From JALYXS01 sp051003795 (GTDB lineage Bacteria > Acidobacteriota > Terriglobia > Bryobacterales > Bryobacteraceae), in NCBI GenBank assembly GCA_051003795.1, contig JBPCKZ010000228.1, positions 1-46,082 of the forward strand: a stretch of DNA of 46,082 bases, read 5' to 3'. The number at the start of each line of letters is the position of its first letter. The stretch's first letter is position 1. Position numbers and translations under genes: made by a program. This document shows, one piece after another, positions 34,263 to 42,918 of this stretch. Below the pieces are notes generated by a model that made no database searches, was not told the origin of the DNA, and saw nothing but the letters and a program-made list of their open reading frames with translations.

Positions 34263-35675
34263 ATGGATCGACCTTTGAATATCTTGATCGTGGACGACGA
34301 GAGCAGCCAGCGGGCTGGTCTCGCCGGCATGGTCAAGGCTTGGGGAATGAACGCCGAAACCGCGACCGACGGCCAGGACGCCATCGACAAGTTGGCGCGT
34401 TACGCGGCGGATGTCATCGTGACCGATCTGAATATGCCGAACATGGACGGCTATGAGCTTCTCAAGACTCTGCGCGAGCAGGGCGACGTGACTCCGGCGA
34501 TTGTCCTGACGGCGTTCGGCAATATCGAGACGGCGGTCCGTACGGTTCACGAATTAGGGGCTTATTGGCATATCGAGAAGCCGGTGCAACCGAACGTGAT
34601 GCAAGCTTTATTGCGCCGCGCGGCCACGCACAACCGGCTCCATGCCCACAGCAAGAGCCTCGAGCGGCATCTGCAGTATAAGGGCACGCTGGGCGAAATG
34701 GTGGGGACGTCGCCGAAGATGCAGGAGATTTTCACGCTTTTGCAGCAGGCCGCGCCCAGCAAGGCCTGCGTCCTGATCTCCGGCGAAAGCGGAACGGGCA
34801 AGGAGTTGGTCGCGCGCACGATCCATACACTAAGCCATCGCCGGCAGGGGCCCTTCGTCGCCATTAACTGCGCGGCATTGCCCGAAACGTTAATTGAAAG
34901 CGAACTGTTCGGACACGAAAAAGGCTCGTTCACCGGAGCGTCCGAACGCCGCGCCGGCTGTTTCGAAGTAGCGCAGCACGGCACGCTGCTGCTCGATGAG
35001 ATTGGCGAGATGCCCCTGCTGACGCAGGCCAAGTTGCTGCGGATTCTGGAAGATTCGAAAGTGCGCCGGCTGGGCGGAAAGTTGGAATTCGAGGTGGACG
35101 TGCGCGTTGTGGCCGCCACCAATAAGGTACCGGACGAGGCGGTCCGCGGCGGCTATCTTCGCGAAGACCTTTTTTACCGGCTAAATGTTTTTCACATTCA
35201 CATTCCGCCGCTTCGGGAGCGCAAGGAAGACATTTTTTCAATTGCCGAAGCCCTGATTCAGGATCTGAACCGCAAACACGATACCCGCGTCGGCGGCCTG
35301 TCGGACGAAGTAATCGAAGCGTTTCAAAATCACAATTGGCCGGGCAACGTGCGCGAATTGCGCAATGCTCTCGAGCGCGCCGTGATTTTGGCCGTCCAAG
35401 GCACGATCCAGATGAGTCATTTGCCGGTGAATTTTCAGGCGAAGCCATTGGCCGCGGCCGCGGCGGTGGGCGGGATTGCCTTTACCCCCGATCTGGACGC
35501 TCTACGAGTACCGATCGGGACGACCGTCGAGGAAGCCGAGAAGGGGTTGATTTTGCGGACGCTGGAGCATACGCGGAACAACAAAACGCGCGCCGCGGAG
35601 ATCCTGGGGATTAGCCTGAAAACCTTGCACAACAAACTGAAAGAGTACGGGGCGAAAGAAGCGAACACGCCGTAG
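34263..35675 (+). CDS. NtrC-type sigma-54-dependent response regulator
   Basis: The 470-residue protein has a receiver domain (1-120) with phospho-acceptor Asp55 and acidic pair Asp11-Asp12, a AAA+ domain with Walker A GESGTGKE (174-181), the sigma-54 contact loop GSFTGA (221-226, a Ser variant of GAFTGA), Walker B TLLLDEIG (241-248), and a Fis-like helix-turn-helix (RAAEILGISLKTLHNKLKEY). It activates sigma-54 promoters when phosphorylated. No histidine kinase is adjacent, so its partner is elsewhere. It is divergent from the low-complexity membrane protein. Confidence 0.95.
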   Translation: MDRPLNILIVDDESSQRAGLAGMVKAWGMNAETATDGQDAIDKLARYAADVIVTDLNMPNMDGYELLKTLREQGDVTPAIVLTAFGNIETAVRTVHELGAYWHIEKPVQPNVMQALLRRAATHNRLHAHSKSLERHLQYKGTLGEMVGTSPKMQEIFTLLQQAAPSKACVLISGESGTGKELVARTIHTLSHRRQGPFVAINCAALPETLIESELFGHEKGSFTGASERRAGCFEVAQHGTLLLDEIGEMPLLTQAKLLRILEDSKVRRLGGKLEFEVDVRVVAATNKVPDEAVRGGYLREDLFYRLNVFHIHIPPLRERKEDIFSIAEALIQDLNRKHDTRVGGLSDEVIEAFQNHNWPGNVRELRNALERAVILAVQGTIQMSHLPVNFQAKPLAAAAAVGGIAFTPDLDALRVPIGTTVEEAEKGLILRTLEHTRNNKTRAAEILGISLKTLHNKLKEYGAKEANTP

Positions 35676-35680
35676 TGCCC

Positions 35681-35733
35681 GGACCTACGTGCTTGGACCT
35701 ACGTGCCTGGACCTACGCCGCCTTGGACCTACG
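35681..35733. repeat. Four tandem repeats between convergent regulators
   Basis: GGACCTACG occurs at 35681-35689, 35695-35703, 35709-35717 and 35725-35733, with periods of 14, 14 and 16 bases. The array fills the gap between the two response-regulator stop codons and the last copy runs into the 3' end of the LuxR-type gene. Confidence 0.88.
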
Positions 35734-36460
35734 CCGATTCGTGCCAGTTCTTGTGAATCGCGTACAGCGCTAATTCCAACCGGTCCGAAACGCCAAGCTT
35801 GTCGAAGATGTTGTGAAGGTGATTTTTCACCGTCTGCTCGCTGATGAACATCTTCTCGGCCATTTCCTTATTCTTAAATCCCTGGGACACCAGCGCGACA
35901 ATTTCCCGCTCGCGATTGCTTAACGGCGACGCTTCCCGTTCGCGGACGCCATTAAAACCGGGCGCGCCATCCCGCAACGCCGCGAACTTCCGCATTACTT
36001 CGGCGGTGGTCGTCCGGTCAAGCCAGATCTCGCCCGAATGCACCTTGCGAATGCTCTTCAGCAGCATTTCCGTCGGCGTCTTCTTCTGGACGATGCCGGA
36101 GGTGCCTGAACGAAGCGCTCGCAAATGCTCCTCTTTATCGTCCGAAGCGGTCATGATAATAATCCGGGTCTTGACGCTCATCGCTTGCAGGCGCTGTAAC
36201 GTCGCGATCCCGTCGGCTCCGCGAATCTGGAGGTCGAGCAGCAGAATATCGGGCTCGTGCTCCCGAACCAGGGCCGGCACGTCTTCCCCCCGCGCCGCTT
36301 CCGCCACGACTGAAAGGTCGGGTTGCGCCGTCAACAAATTACGAAGGCCGTCGCGAAAGATTTCGTGATCGTCGGCGATCATGATGCGAATCCGGGCATC
36401 GGGAAAATTACTAGCCCCGGACACGGTCGCAATCGACACCGGAGCGCCATTGAGTTTCAT
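35729..36460 (-). CDS. LuxR/NarL-type response regulator
   Basis: The 243-residue protein has an unusual 24-residue N-terminal extension, a receiver domain with Asp30-Asp31 and phospho-acceptor Asp76 (DILLLDLQI), and a C-terminal LuxR helix-turn-helix (about 176-233, LSNREREIVALVSQGFKNKE and SEQTVKNHLHNIFDKLGVSD). It should bind DNA as a phosphorylated dimer. No kinase gene is nearby. The start at ATG 36460 may be too early: the receiver begins at about residue 23, but no better ATG with a ribosome site was seen before it. Confidence 0.93.
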   Translation of the reverse strand: MKLNGAPVSIATVSGASNFPDARIRIMIADDHEIFRDGLRNLLTAQPDLSVVAEAARGEDVPALVREHEPDILLLDLQIRGADGIATLQRLQAMSVKTRIIIMTASDDKEEHLRALRSGTSGIVQKKTPTEMLLKSIRKVHSGEIWLDRTTTAEVMRKFAALRDGAPGFNGVREREASPLSNREREIVALVSQGFKNKEMAEKMFISEQTVKNHLHNIFDKLGVSDRLELALYAIHKNWHESA

Positions 36461-36591
36461 AGGGATAATCGGTTTCTTACTCGAAGTCTAGGAGGGTAAT
36501 GGGCAACTGTCAATTCAGATTGTTACTGATACCCCTTTCCTTCTCACTCCTCCTTTAAATCGGCCTCTTCTTTGATATTGTTTAGGGAATC

Positions 36592-37410
36592 ATGCAAGAA
36601 GATTTGGCGGAGCTGGATTTTCAGCGCTTTTGGCGGAGATTGCAACAGCTCGGCCTGAATGCCTACGAATCCCGCTCGTACCTGGTCTTGCTGGGCCATC
36701 CTAAGTTCAAAGCGCTCGAATTGGCCGCCAGGGCGCACGTCCCCCGTCAAAAAATTTACGAGGTGCTCGATAGCCTGGTCGAGCGAGGTTTCGCCCAGGT
36801 AGTCCAGGAACGGACCAAGCTTTTCTCGGCCGTGGAACCCAGCCTCGCTATTCCGTCCTATATTTCCCGGAAGCGCCAAGTAATGGAACATGAGCTTACG
36901 GATCACGCGCGTACCGCCGGCAATTTGATCGAAGACCTAAAACTACTCTACTCCCAAGGGCAAGGCGGCCGCGGCACCCTCGATTTTCTTCGAATCGTCA
37001 GCGAGCCGGGGCAAACGGCCGCCGAGTACCGGCGGATGCTGTCCGAAGTCAAAACCGAATACCTGGAGTTCTCGCGCCCCCCTTATGCGGTGGACCCGTT
37101 GGATGAATTACTCGTAAAGCAGGCGGGTTCGAGCGGCGTTTCCTGCCGTCTGCTGCTCGAATCCGGATCGCTCGAAAACGGCCATCGCCAGCGGCTTACG
37201 GACTATGCCGCGGCCGGAGTGGGCGTGCGCCAAGCCGCCTCGCTGCCGCTTAAACTGGCGCTTTTCGATGGCTGCCGCGGATTGATCGCGCTGCTCGACC
37301 CGGTGATCAGCCGGCCCACATGGACATCGGTAGTATTCCATCACGATGGAATGGGAGAGGCGATGAAGGGCCTGTTTGAAGATCGATGGGTAAGGGCGAC
37401 GGAACTATAG
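36592..37410 (+). CDS. TrmB-like winged-helix transcriptional regulator
   Basis: The 272-residue protein has an N-terminal TrmB-type winged helix (about 10-80, LGLNAYESRSYLVLLGHPKF and VPRQKIYEVLDSLVERGFAQ), a linking helix, and a C-terminal domain resembling the effector region of TrmB proteins (about 135-270). TrmB regulators are best known from archaea as sugar-responsive regulators; bacterial members are mostly uncharacterised. The ligand and target genes are unknown. It is convergent with the glycosyltransferase gene; the short gap at 37411-37430 is very GC-rich (GGCCGGCCGG). Confidence 0.85.
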   Translation: MQEDLAELDFQRFWRRLQQLGLNAYESRSYLVLLGHPKFKALELAARAHVPRQKIYEVLDSLVERGFAQVVQERTKLFSAVEPSLAIPSYISRKRQVMEHELTDHARTAGNLIEDLKLLYSQGQGGRGTLDFLRIVSEPGQTAAEYRRMLSEVKTEYLEFSRPPYAVDPLDELLVKQAGSSGVSCRLLLESGSLENGHRQRLTDYAAAGVGVRQAASLPLKLALFDGCRGLIALLDPVISRPTWTSVVFHHDGMGEAMKGLFEDRWVRATEL

Positions 37411-37430
37411 CCGGCCGGCCGGGGCGGCCG

Positions 37431-38405
37431 CTACCGCGCTTCGTCCACCACGCCGCGCCGCTTCTGCGTCAGAACGTCCCGCACGGCATAGATTCGCCGA
37501 TCCTGTGTTTCGAAATAGGTCCGGATTACCAGCTCCCCGATCAACCCGGTGCTGAACATCATCAACCCGCCCATAAGCAATAGGGCGCCGGCTACCATGA
37601 GCGGTCCGTGCTCCTGTACGATATCGTGGCCCCAAAATATCTTGTGTATAGCGCAATAGCCTAGAATCGTTCCGCCGACCGAGGTGCCGGCAAAGCCCAA
37701 GCTGCCAAAGAAATGCATGGGGCGCGTAAAATACTTCAGCAGGAAACGAATGGTGACGATGTCGAACAGCACGCGAAATGTACGGCTCAACCCATAGTGC
37801 GAATCGCCGGAGTTGCGCGGCGGATTCTGGATGGGCACCTCGGCGATGCGCGCCCCGTAAAAACTGGCGAGCGCCGGGATAAACCGGTGCAGCTCCCCAT
37901 AGAGATGTACATCCTTCAGCACTTCGGCGCGATACGCCTTGAACGTAGTCCCGAAGTCGCGCAACTCCACGCCGGAAGCTTTGGCCATCAACCAGTTTGC
38001 GATTCGGGAAGGAATCTTGCGCGTGAGGGCGTTGTCGATCCGGTCCTTGCGCCAGCCGCTGGCAATGTCATAACCCTGGTCGATCTTGGCGAGCAGGGCC
38101 GGGATATCCTCGGGAGCGTGCTGCAAATCGCCATCCATCGCGATTACGATATTGCCTTTGGCTTCGTGAAAACCGGCCGCGAGAGCGGCCGTCTGGCCGA
38201 AATTGCGGCGCAACCGCAAGACCTTCAAATGAGGGTCCGTCTGTACTAAGTGGGACAGCAGCTCGAAACTGCGATCCATCGACGCATCGTCGATAAACAA
38301 GATTTCGTAAGTGCGCCGGAGTTGCAGGAGAACGGCCGTCAACCGGTCGTAAAGCGGTAGGATCGAGTGCTCCTCGTTATGAATCGGGATTACAATCGAG
38401 AGCAT
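37431..38405 (-). CDS. GT2 glycosyltransferase (polyprenyl-phosphate type)
   Basis: The 324-residue protein is a family-2 glycosyltransferase: MLSIVIPIHNEEHSILPLYD, the metal-binding DGD in VIAMDGDLQHAPEDIPALL, and IASGWRKDRID, followed by two C-terminal membrane segments (about 230-255 and 264-290). This architecture (DPM1/GtrB/ArnC-like) transfers a sugar from a nucleotide donor to undecaprenyl phosphate at the inner membrane face. It lies 30 bases after the diguanylate cyclase on the same strand, so both may be co-expressed; a cell-surface polysaccharide role is inference. Confidence 0.92.
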   Translation of the reverse strand: MLSIVIPIHNEEHSILPLYDRLTAVLLQLRRTYEILFIDDASMDRSFELLSHLVQTDPHLKVLRLRRNFGQTAALAAGFHEAKGNIVIAMDGDLQHAPEDIPALLAKIDQGYDIASGWRKDRIDNALTRKIPSRIANWLMAKASGVELRDFGTTFKAYRAEVLKDVHLYGELHRFIPALASFYGARIAEVPIQNPPRNSGDSHYGLSRTFRVLFDIVTIRFLLKYFTRPMHFFGSLGFAGTSVGGTILGYCAIHKIFWGHDIVQEHGPLMVAGALLLMGGLMMFSTGLIGELVIRTYFETQDRRIYAVRDVLTQKRRGVVDEAR

Positions 38406-38435
38406 TGCGGTAACTTTATTGTAACAGCGGCGTTG

Positions 38436-40037
38436 TTAGCGGCGCGTCACCGCGTCGATCTTGTTCAGCTTACGGACGATAGCTTCGGTTAAGGCGGCCT
38501 GGTCCGCGTCGATCTCGCCGGCGCTTTCCCTCGGAGAAGGCGAAAAGCGCTCGAAGGCGTTCTTGCCGTTGTTCTTGGCGCGGTACATTGCCCGGTCCGC
38601 ATGCCGCTGGAGCGCTTCGGGTTCCTCGCCGTCCTGCGGAAACACGCTGATCCCGATGCTGGCCGAAATTCGCAACGATTCGCCCTCGATCTCGAACGGC
38701 GATCGCAAGGCGCGCAATAATTTGTGCGCGACCTCTTGCGCGGCCTCCGGGAAATCCAAATCCGAAACGATCGCGGTGAACTCGTCTCCACCGGTGCGCG
38801 CGACCGTATCCGTGCTGCGAAGGCATTTTAGAAATCTAGCGGCGACTTCGCAAAGAAGACCGTCGCCGGCCGAATGTCCCCACGTATCGTTGATTACTTT
38901 GAAGTCGTCCAGATCCACGTAAAGAAGGGCAAGGCCGGTTCTCAACTCTTTGGCCGCGGAAAGGGCCTGTTCGAGGCGCTCGGTGAAGAGAAAGCGGTTC
39001 GGCAGTTTGGTTACGGCATCGTGCTGCGCCTGAAAAATGAGTTGGTCGTTGAGCTGGCGGCGGTCGATCGCGATTGCCGCGAGTTGGCTCGCTTGTTCCA
39101 TAAGCTCGAGTATTTCATCCCCCGGCTCCCCGGCCCGGTCGCTGTAAAGCGACAACGTCCCGACTACTTTGCCGGAGCTAAGCAGTATGGGAGCGGAACA
39201 TGCCGCGTGGATTTCATGCCGCAAAGCGATCTCCCGCCAGCCGGCCCAAAGCGGATCCGAAAAAATGGAGGCGGTCACGATCCGCCGGCCGAGGTAAGCG
39301 GCGGTTCCGGCAGACGCGTTCGATTCGCCGGCGATCAAGCCATCCATCGCCGCGGCGAACCCCGGAGGCAAACGCGACGCGGCAATACAATAGAGGCGCC
39401 CATCTTCCAGCATGTCCGCGGCGGCCATCACCTTGGGGAATTGCCGCTCCACCATGCCGGTGACAGCCATGAGAATGTGTTCGAGCGTGTCGTTCCGGGC
39501 GATCAATTCGAGAATCGAGTTGCGGTCGCGCTCGCGCCGCTCGGAGCGCTTGTGTACGGTGATGTCCGTCAGGGTGCCTTCGTAATAGAGGAGCTTGCCC
39601 TGTTCGTCGCGGACCGCCCGGGAGTTTTCGAGAACTACCAGCGGCGTACCGTCCTTTCGGCGCAAAGTGAGTTCCGCGTTGCGCAGTTCACCGGTTTCAT
39701 CGAGATACTGCAGATGCTTTGAGCGGTCTTCGGGGTCCGGGTAAACGTCGCGAGCGAGGTTGACTTGGAGAAATTCTTCTTCCGAGCCATAACCGAACAT
39801 CCGGACCAAAGCCGGATTCACGGTGAGCAACTTGCCTTCGGGCGTGCTTTGGTAGACGCCCTCGATGACATTCTCGAAGAGTTTGCGGAATTTGAAATCG
39901 GATACTTTGAGGGCGTCCTCCCTGGCCTTTCGATTCGTATTCTCCCGCCGGCGGCGCGCGATTCCCCATCCGGCGACAGACACCGCCGCGATCGCGAGCG
40001 ATGCAATCGGAACGGCTTCAGGGTTTCCCGTGATCAT
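38436..40037 (-). CDS. Diguanylate cyclase with PAS and GAF sensor domains
   Basis: The 533-residue protein has one N-terminal membrane segment (about 9-27), a PAS domain with PAC motif (about 45-165, LFENVIEGVYQSTPEGKLLT), a GAF domain (about 175-325) and a GGDEF domain with intact GGDEF at 416-420. The RSTD at 407-410, five residues before it, is a complete inhibitory I-site, so product feedback is expected. It makes cyclic di-GMP from two GTP. No EAL domain is attached. It lies between the APC permease and the glycosyltransferase on the same strand. Confidence 0.95.
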   Translation of the reverse strand: MITGNPEAVPIASLAIAAVSVAGWGIARRRRENTNRKAREDALKVSDFKFRKLFENVIEGVYQSTPEGKLLTVNPALVRMFGYGSEEEFLQVNLARDVYPDPEDRSKHLQYLDETGELRNAELTLRRKDGTPLVVLENSRAVRDEQGKLLYYEGTLTDITVHKRSERRERDRNSILELIARNDTLEHILMAVTGMVERQFPKVMAAADMLEDGRLYCIAASRLPPGFAAAMDGLIAGESNASAGTAAYLGRRIVTASIFSDPLWAGWREIALRHEIHAACSAPILLSSGKVVGTLSLYSDRAGEPGDEILELMEQASQLAAIAIDRRQLNDQLIFQAQHDAVTKLPNRFLFTERLEQALSAAKELRTGLALLYVDLDDFKVINDTWGHSAGDGLLCEVAARFLKCLRSTDTVARTGGDEFTAIVSDLDFPEAAQEVAHKLLRALRSPFEIEGESLRISASIGISVFPQDGEEPEALQRHADRAMYRAKNNGKNAFERFSPSPRESAGEIDADQAALTEAIVRKLNKIDAVTRR

Positions 40038-40089
40038 GGCGCAACTCTGATTTGATATTAACCGGATTTAAATGCGGCGGTGCGCTCCT

Positions 40090-41544
40090 TTAGCGGGCGG
40101 CAAATCGCGCGGCCTTAGCCGCCCATTCCGGCCCGCGAAAGTTCCTGCGGACCACCGACCAATACGCCACTCCCAGCACCGCCGCCACGGCCCCAAGCGC
40201 TTTCCCCGCCAACGCGTTCGGCGGCATCACCAACACCAGGCAGATAAGACCCGTGTAGCAAATGGCGACTGCATTCACCGTTGGTCCCCAACGCCCCAGA
40301 TTCCAAGCCGCCATGGAAACCCAAGGCTGAACGCGCCCCCGGGCCCGGAGCCCGAGCACCACCGGGACGATGTAGGCAAGATACAAAGCCACCGTACTGA
40401 GCGACGTTACGATCGGCACCGCGCCCGTCCAGGCCATCACGCCGACGCTCGCCAGCACCACGGCCCACACCGCCGCGCCTGGAGTTCCGTGGCGCGGATT
40501 TACGCGCGAGAAGAACGAGTGCCACGGGAGCCCGCCGTCCCGCGCCAGGGAATAAACGGCGCGCGAGGCCGACGCCACGCACGCAAGCCCGCAAAACCAC
40601 ATCGCCATGGATGCAAGCGCCGCAATCGCATTCCCGAATTTCACGCCCAGCGCAAACCGCAGCACGGCGATCGCGGCGGGAATCGCGTTGCCTTCCGCAT
40701 CCTTGGCCGAGAACACCGCGGCTGTCGACTGGATCCCGAGCGTGAGCGCAATCAGCAAAACATAACCCAACGCGCCCGATACCGCCACTGCAAGCACCAT
40801 GCCCCAGGGAGCGGTTGTGTTCGCGCCGACGGTCTCCTCCGCCATGTGGGCCGAACCGTCGAAGCCCGTATAGGTCCATTGCGCCTGCAGCAAACCCAGG
40901 AGGAACGCCCACCAATAGAACGGCTGCCCGTTACTATTCGAGGCCTGTAAAAGAAATCGCGGCGGCTGCGTCGGGGCCAACCAGAAGATCGATCCGGCGA
41001 TCGCCAGCACTCCAACGATGTGAACCGCAACGCTGCAATCGTTCAGAACCGCCAGCAGCCGCACGCCGTAGCAGTTGATCGCGCCGTGCGTGATCAACGT
41101 AAGCGAAAACATAAGAAAGACATTCCGCGGCGAAACGGCAATTCCCAAAAACGGCAGGCTGAACTGCGCGCAGCTATAGTCGATCGCGGCTTGCGCCGCA
41201 ACCAGCCCCAGGATATTCAGGCACGCGACGAACCAGCCTGCTCCGCGGCCGCCGAGCGCCACCGTCCAGTGGTACATCGCTCCCGAAGTGGGGAACGCCG
41301 AGCACAGTTCCGCCATGCTCGCCGCCAGCGTCAGCGTGAAGACCGTCGCCACTGGCCAACCCAGGCCCATCTCCAGCGGACCGCCCATCTCGAGCCCATA
41401 ACCGAACAGCGTCACGCAGCCCGTCAAGATCGAAATAATCGAAAAAGAAATCGCGAAATTGGAAAACCCTCCCATGGCGCGGAAGAGTTCCTGCGCATAC
41501 CCGAAGCGGCTCGGGATCCGTTCTTGGCGCTCGCTGGAAGTCAT
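40090..41544 (-). CDS. APC-superfamily amino acid/amine permease, probable ethanolamine permease
   Basis: The 484-residue protein from ATG 41544 begins MTSSERQERIPSRFGYAQEL, then has about 12 membrane segments with APC-family phrases (MGGFSNFAISFSIISILTGC, YTGFDGSAHMAEET, ALTLGIQ). It resembles the amine/choline/GABA permease branch. Divergence from eutB with only 30 bases between start codons suggests that it imports ethanolamine for the lyase; this is inference from position. The frame stays open upstream to 41748, but that part is a shadow of eutB. Confidence 0.88.
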   Translation of the reverse strand: MTSSERQERIPSRFGYAQELFRAMGGFSNFAISFSIISILTGCVTLFGYGLEMGGPLEMGLGWPVATVFTLTLAASMAELCSAFPTSGAMYHWTVALGGRGAGWFVACLNILGLVAAQAAIDYSCAQFSLPFLGIAVSPRNVFLMFSLTLITHGAINCYGVRLLAVLNDCSVAVHIVGVLAIAGSIFWLAPTQPPRFLLQASNSNGQPFYWWAFLLGLLQAQWTYTGFDGSAHMAEETVGANTTAPWGMVLAVAVSGALGYVLLIALTLGIQSTAAVFSAKDAEGNAIPAAIAVLRFALGVKFGNAIAALASMAMWFCGLACVASASRAVYSLARDGGLPWHSFFSRVNPRHGTPGAAVWAVVLASVGVMAWTGAVPIVTSLSTVALYLAYIVPVVLGLRARGRVQPWVSMAAWNLGRWGPTVNAVAICYTGLICLVLVMPPNALAGKALGAVAAVLGVAYWSVVRRNFRGPEWAAKAARFAAR

Positions 41545-41574
41545 GTTGAATTCATTCGATAATAGCTGCTTGCC
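41545..41574. promoter_or_regulatory. 30-base divergent gap between permease and eutB
   Basis: Only 30 bases separate the two ATG codons, too few for two promoters. At least one promoter must lie inside the opposite gene, or a start codon is mis-assigned. Both N-termini match their families, so the starts look right. Confidence 0.6.
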
Positions 41575-42918
41575 ATGAGCTATGCCGTCGTTGCCGCCGG
41601 CTCCCGCTACCGGTTCCAGGATTTGAAGACGCTGCTTGCCAAGGCGTCGCCGGCCCGCTCGGGCGACGAGCTCGCGGGCATCGCGGCATCGAGCGCGACC
41701 GAACGCGCCGCCGCGCAAATGGCTCTCGCGGATGTTCCTCTGGCCCAATTCCTCAACGAAGCCGTCGTCCCTTATGAATCCGACGAAGTCACGCGGCTAA
41801 TCGTCGATACTCACGACGCCCGCGCCTTCTCGCCCGTCCGTCACCTGACGGTGGGCGCTTTTCGCGATTGGCTGCTCGGCCCCGAAGCTATTGATGTGGC
41901 ACTTTCGGCCCTCGCGTCCGGCATCACGCCCGAAATGGCCGCGGCGGTCTCGAAGCTCATGCGCATTCAGGATCTGGTGTCCGTCGCATCCCGCATCCGC
42001 GTAGTCACGCGCTTCCGAACCACGGTGGGGCTCCCCGGCCGGCTTTCCACGCGCCTTCAGCCCAATCATCCGACCGACGATCCGCGGGGTATCCTCGCCG
42101 CTATTCTCGACGGCCTTTCGCTCGGAAGCGGCGACGCGGTCATCGGCATCAATCCAGCCGCCGATAACGTCGCGGGCGTCGAGCTCCTGCTGCGCCTCGT
42201 CGATCGTTTGCGGGAGACCTACCGTATTCCGGTCCAGAGCTGCGTGCTCGCGCATGTTACCACGCAAATGGAAGCCCTGCGGCGCGGCGCGCCCATCGAT
42301 CTCGTCTTCCAATCCATCGCCGGCACGGAAGCCGCGAACGCATCCTTCGGCGTCAACCTCGCGGTGTTGGATGAAGCCGCTCAAGCCGCCCGCGAACTGA
42401 ACCGCTCTCCGCCCGGCGGCAACGTCATGTACTTCGAAACCGGACAGGGCAGCGCGCTCTCCGCCGACGCGCACGACGGCGTGGACCAGCAGACCTGCGA
42501 AGCCCGCGCCTATGCCGTGGCCCGCCGCTACCGGCCCATGCTTGTCAACACCGTGGTCGGCTTCATCGGACCCGAGTATCTATACGATGGCAAGCAGATC
42601 GTTCGGGCCGGCCTGGAAGATCACTTTTGCGGAAAGCTGCTTGGCCTTCCAATGGGCTGCGATGTCTGCTACACCAACCACGCGGAGGCGGACCAGGACG
42701 ATATGGACGCGCTCCTCACGCTTCTCGGCAACGCGGGCGTCAATTACATCATGGGCGTTCCCGGCGCGGACGATATCATGCTTCACTACCAGAGCACATC
42801 GTTTCACGACGCACTTTACCTCCGTGCTCTCCTGGGCCTTCGTCCGGCGCCCGAGTTCGAGGAATGGCTCGCGGGTTTCCAGCCGGAACTCCCCGCGATG
42901 ATGGCGCTCCTCGAATGA
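41575..42918 (+). CDS. eutB: Ethanolamine ammonia-lyase large subunit
   Basis: The 447-residue protein matches EutB along its length: RYRFQDLKTLLAKASPARSG, LNEAVVPYESDEVTRLI, RFRTTVGLPGRLSTRLQPNH, IGINPAADNVAGVE, MYFETGQGSALSADAHDGVD and NHAEADQDDMDALL. With EutC it forms the adenosylcobalamin-dependent enzyme that splits ethanolamine to acetaldehyde and ammonia. No microcompartment shell genes or EutA reactivase are nearby, so this is the short, shell-free arrangement. Its stop overlaps the eutC start (ATGA). Confidence 0.96.
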   Translation: MSYAVVAAGSRYRFQDLKTLLAKASPARSGDELAGIAASSATERAAAQMALADVPLAQFLNEAVVPYESDEVTRLIVDTHDARAFSPVRHLTVGAFRDWLLGPEAIDVALSALASGITPEMAAAVSKLMRIQDLVSVASRIRVVTRFRTTVGLPGRLSTRLQPNHPTDDPRGILAAILDGLSLGSGDAVIGINPAADNVAGVELLLRLVDRLRETYRIPVQSCVLAHVTTQMEALRRGAPIDLVFQSIAGTEAANASFGVNLAVLDEAAQAARELNRSPPGGNVMYFETGQGSALSADAHDGVDQQTCEARAYAVARRYRPMLVNTVVGFIGPEYLYDGKQIVRAGLEDHFCGKLLGLPMGCDVCYTNHAEADQDDMDALLTLLGNAGVNYIMGVPGADDIMLHYQSTSFHDALYLRALLGLRPAPEFEEWLAGFQPELPAMMALLE

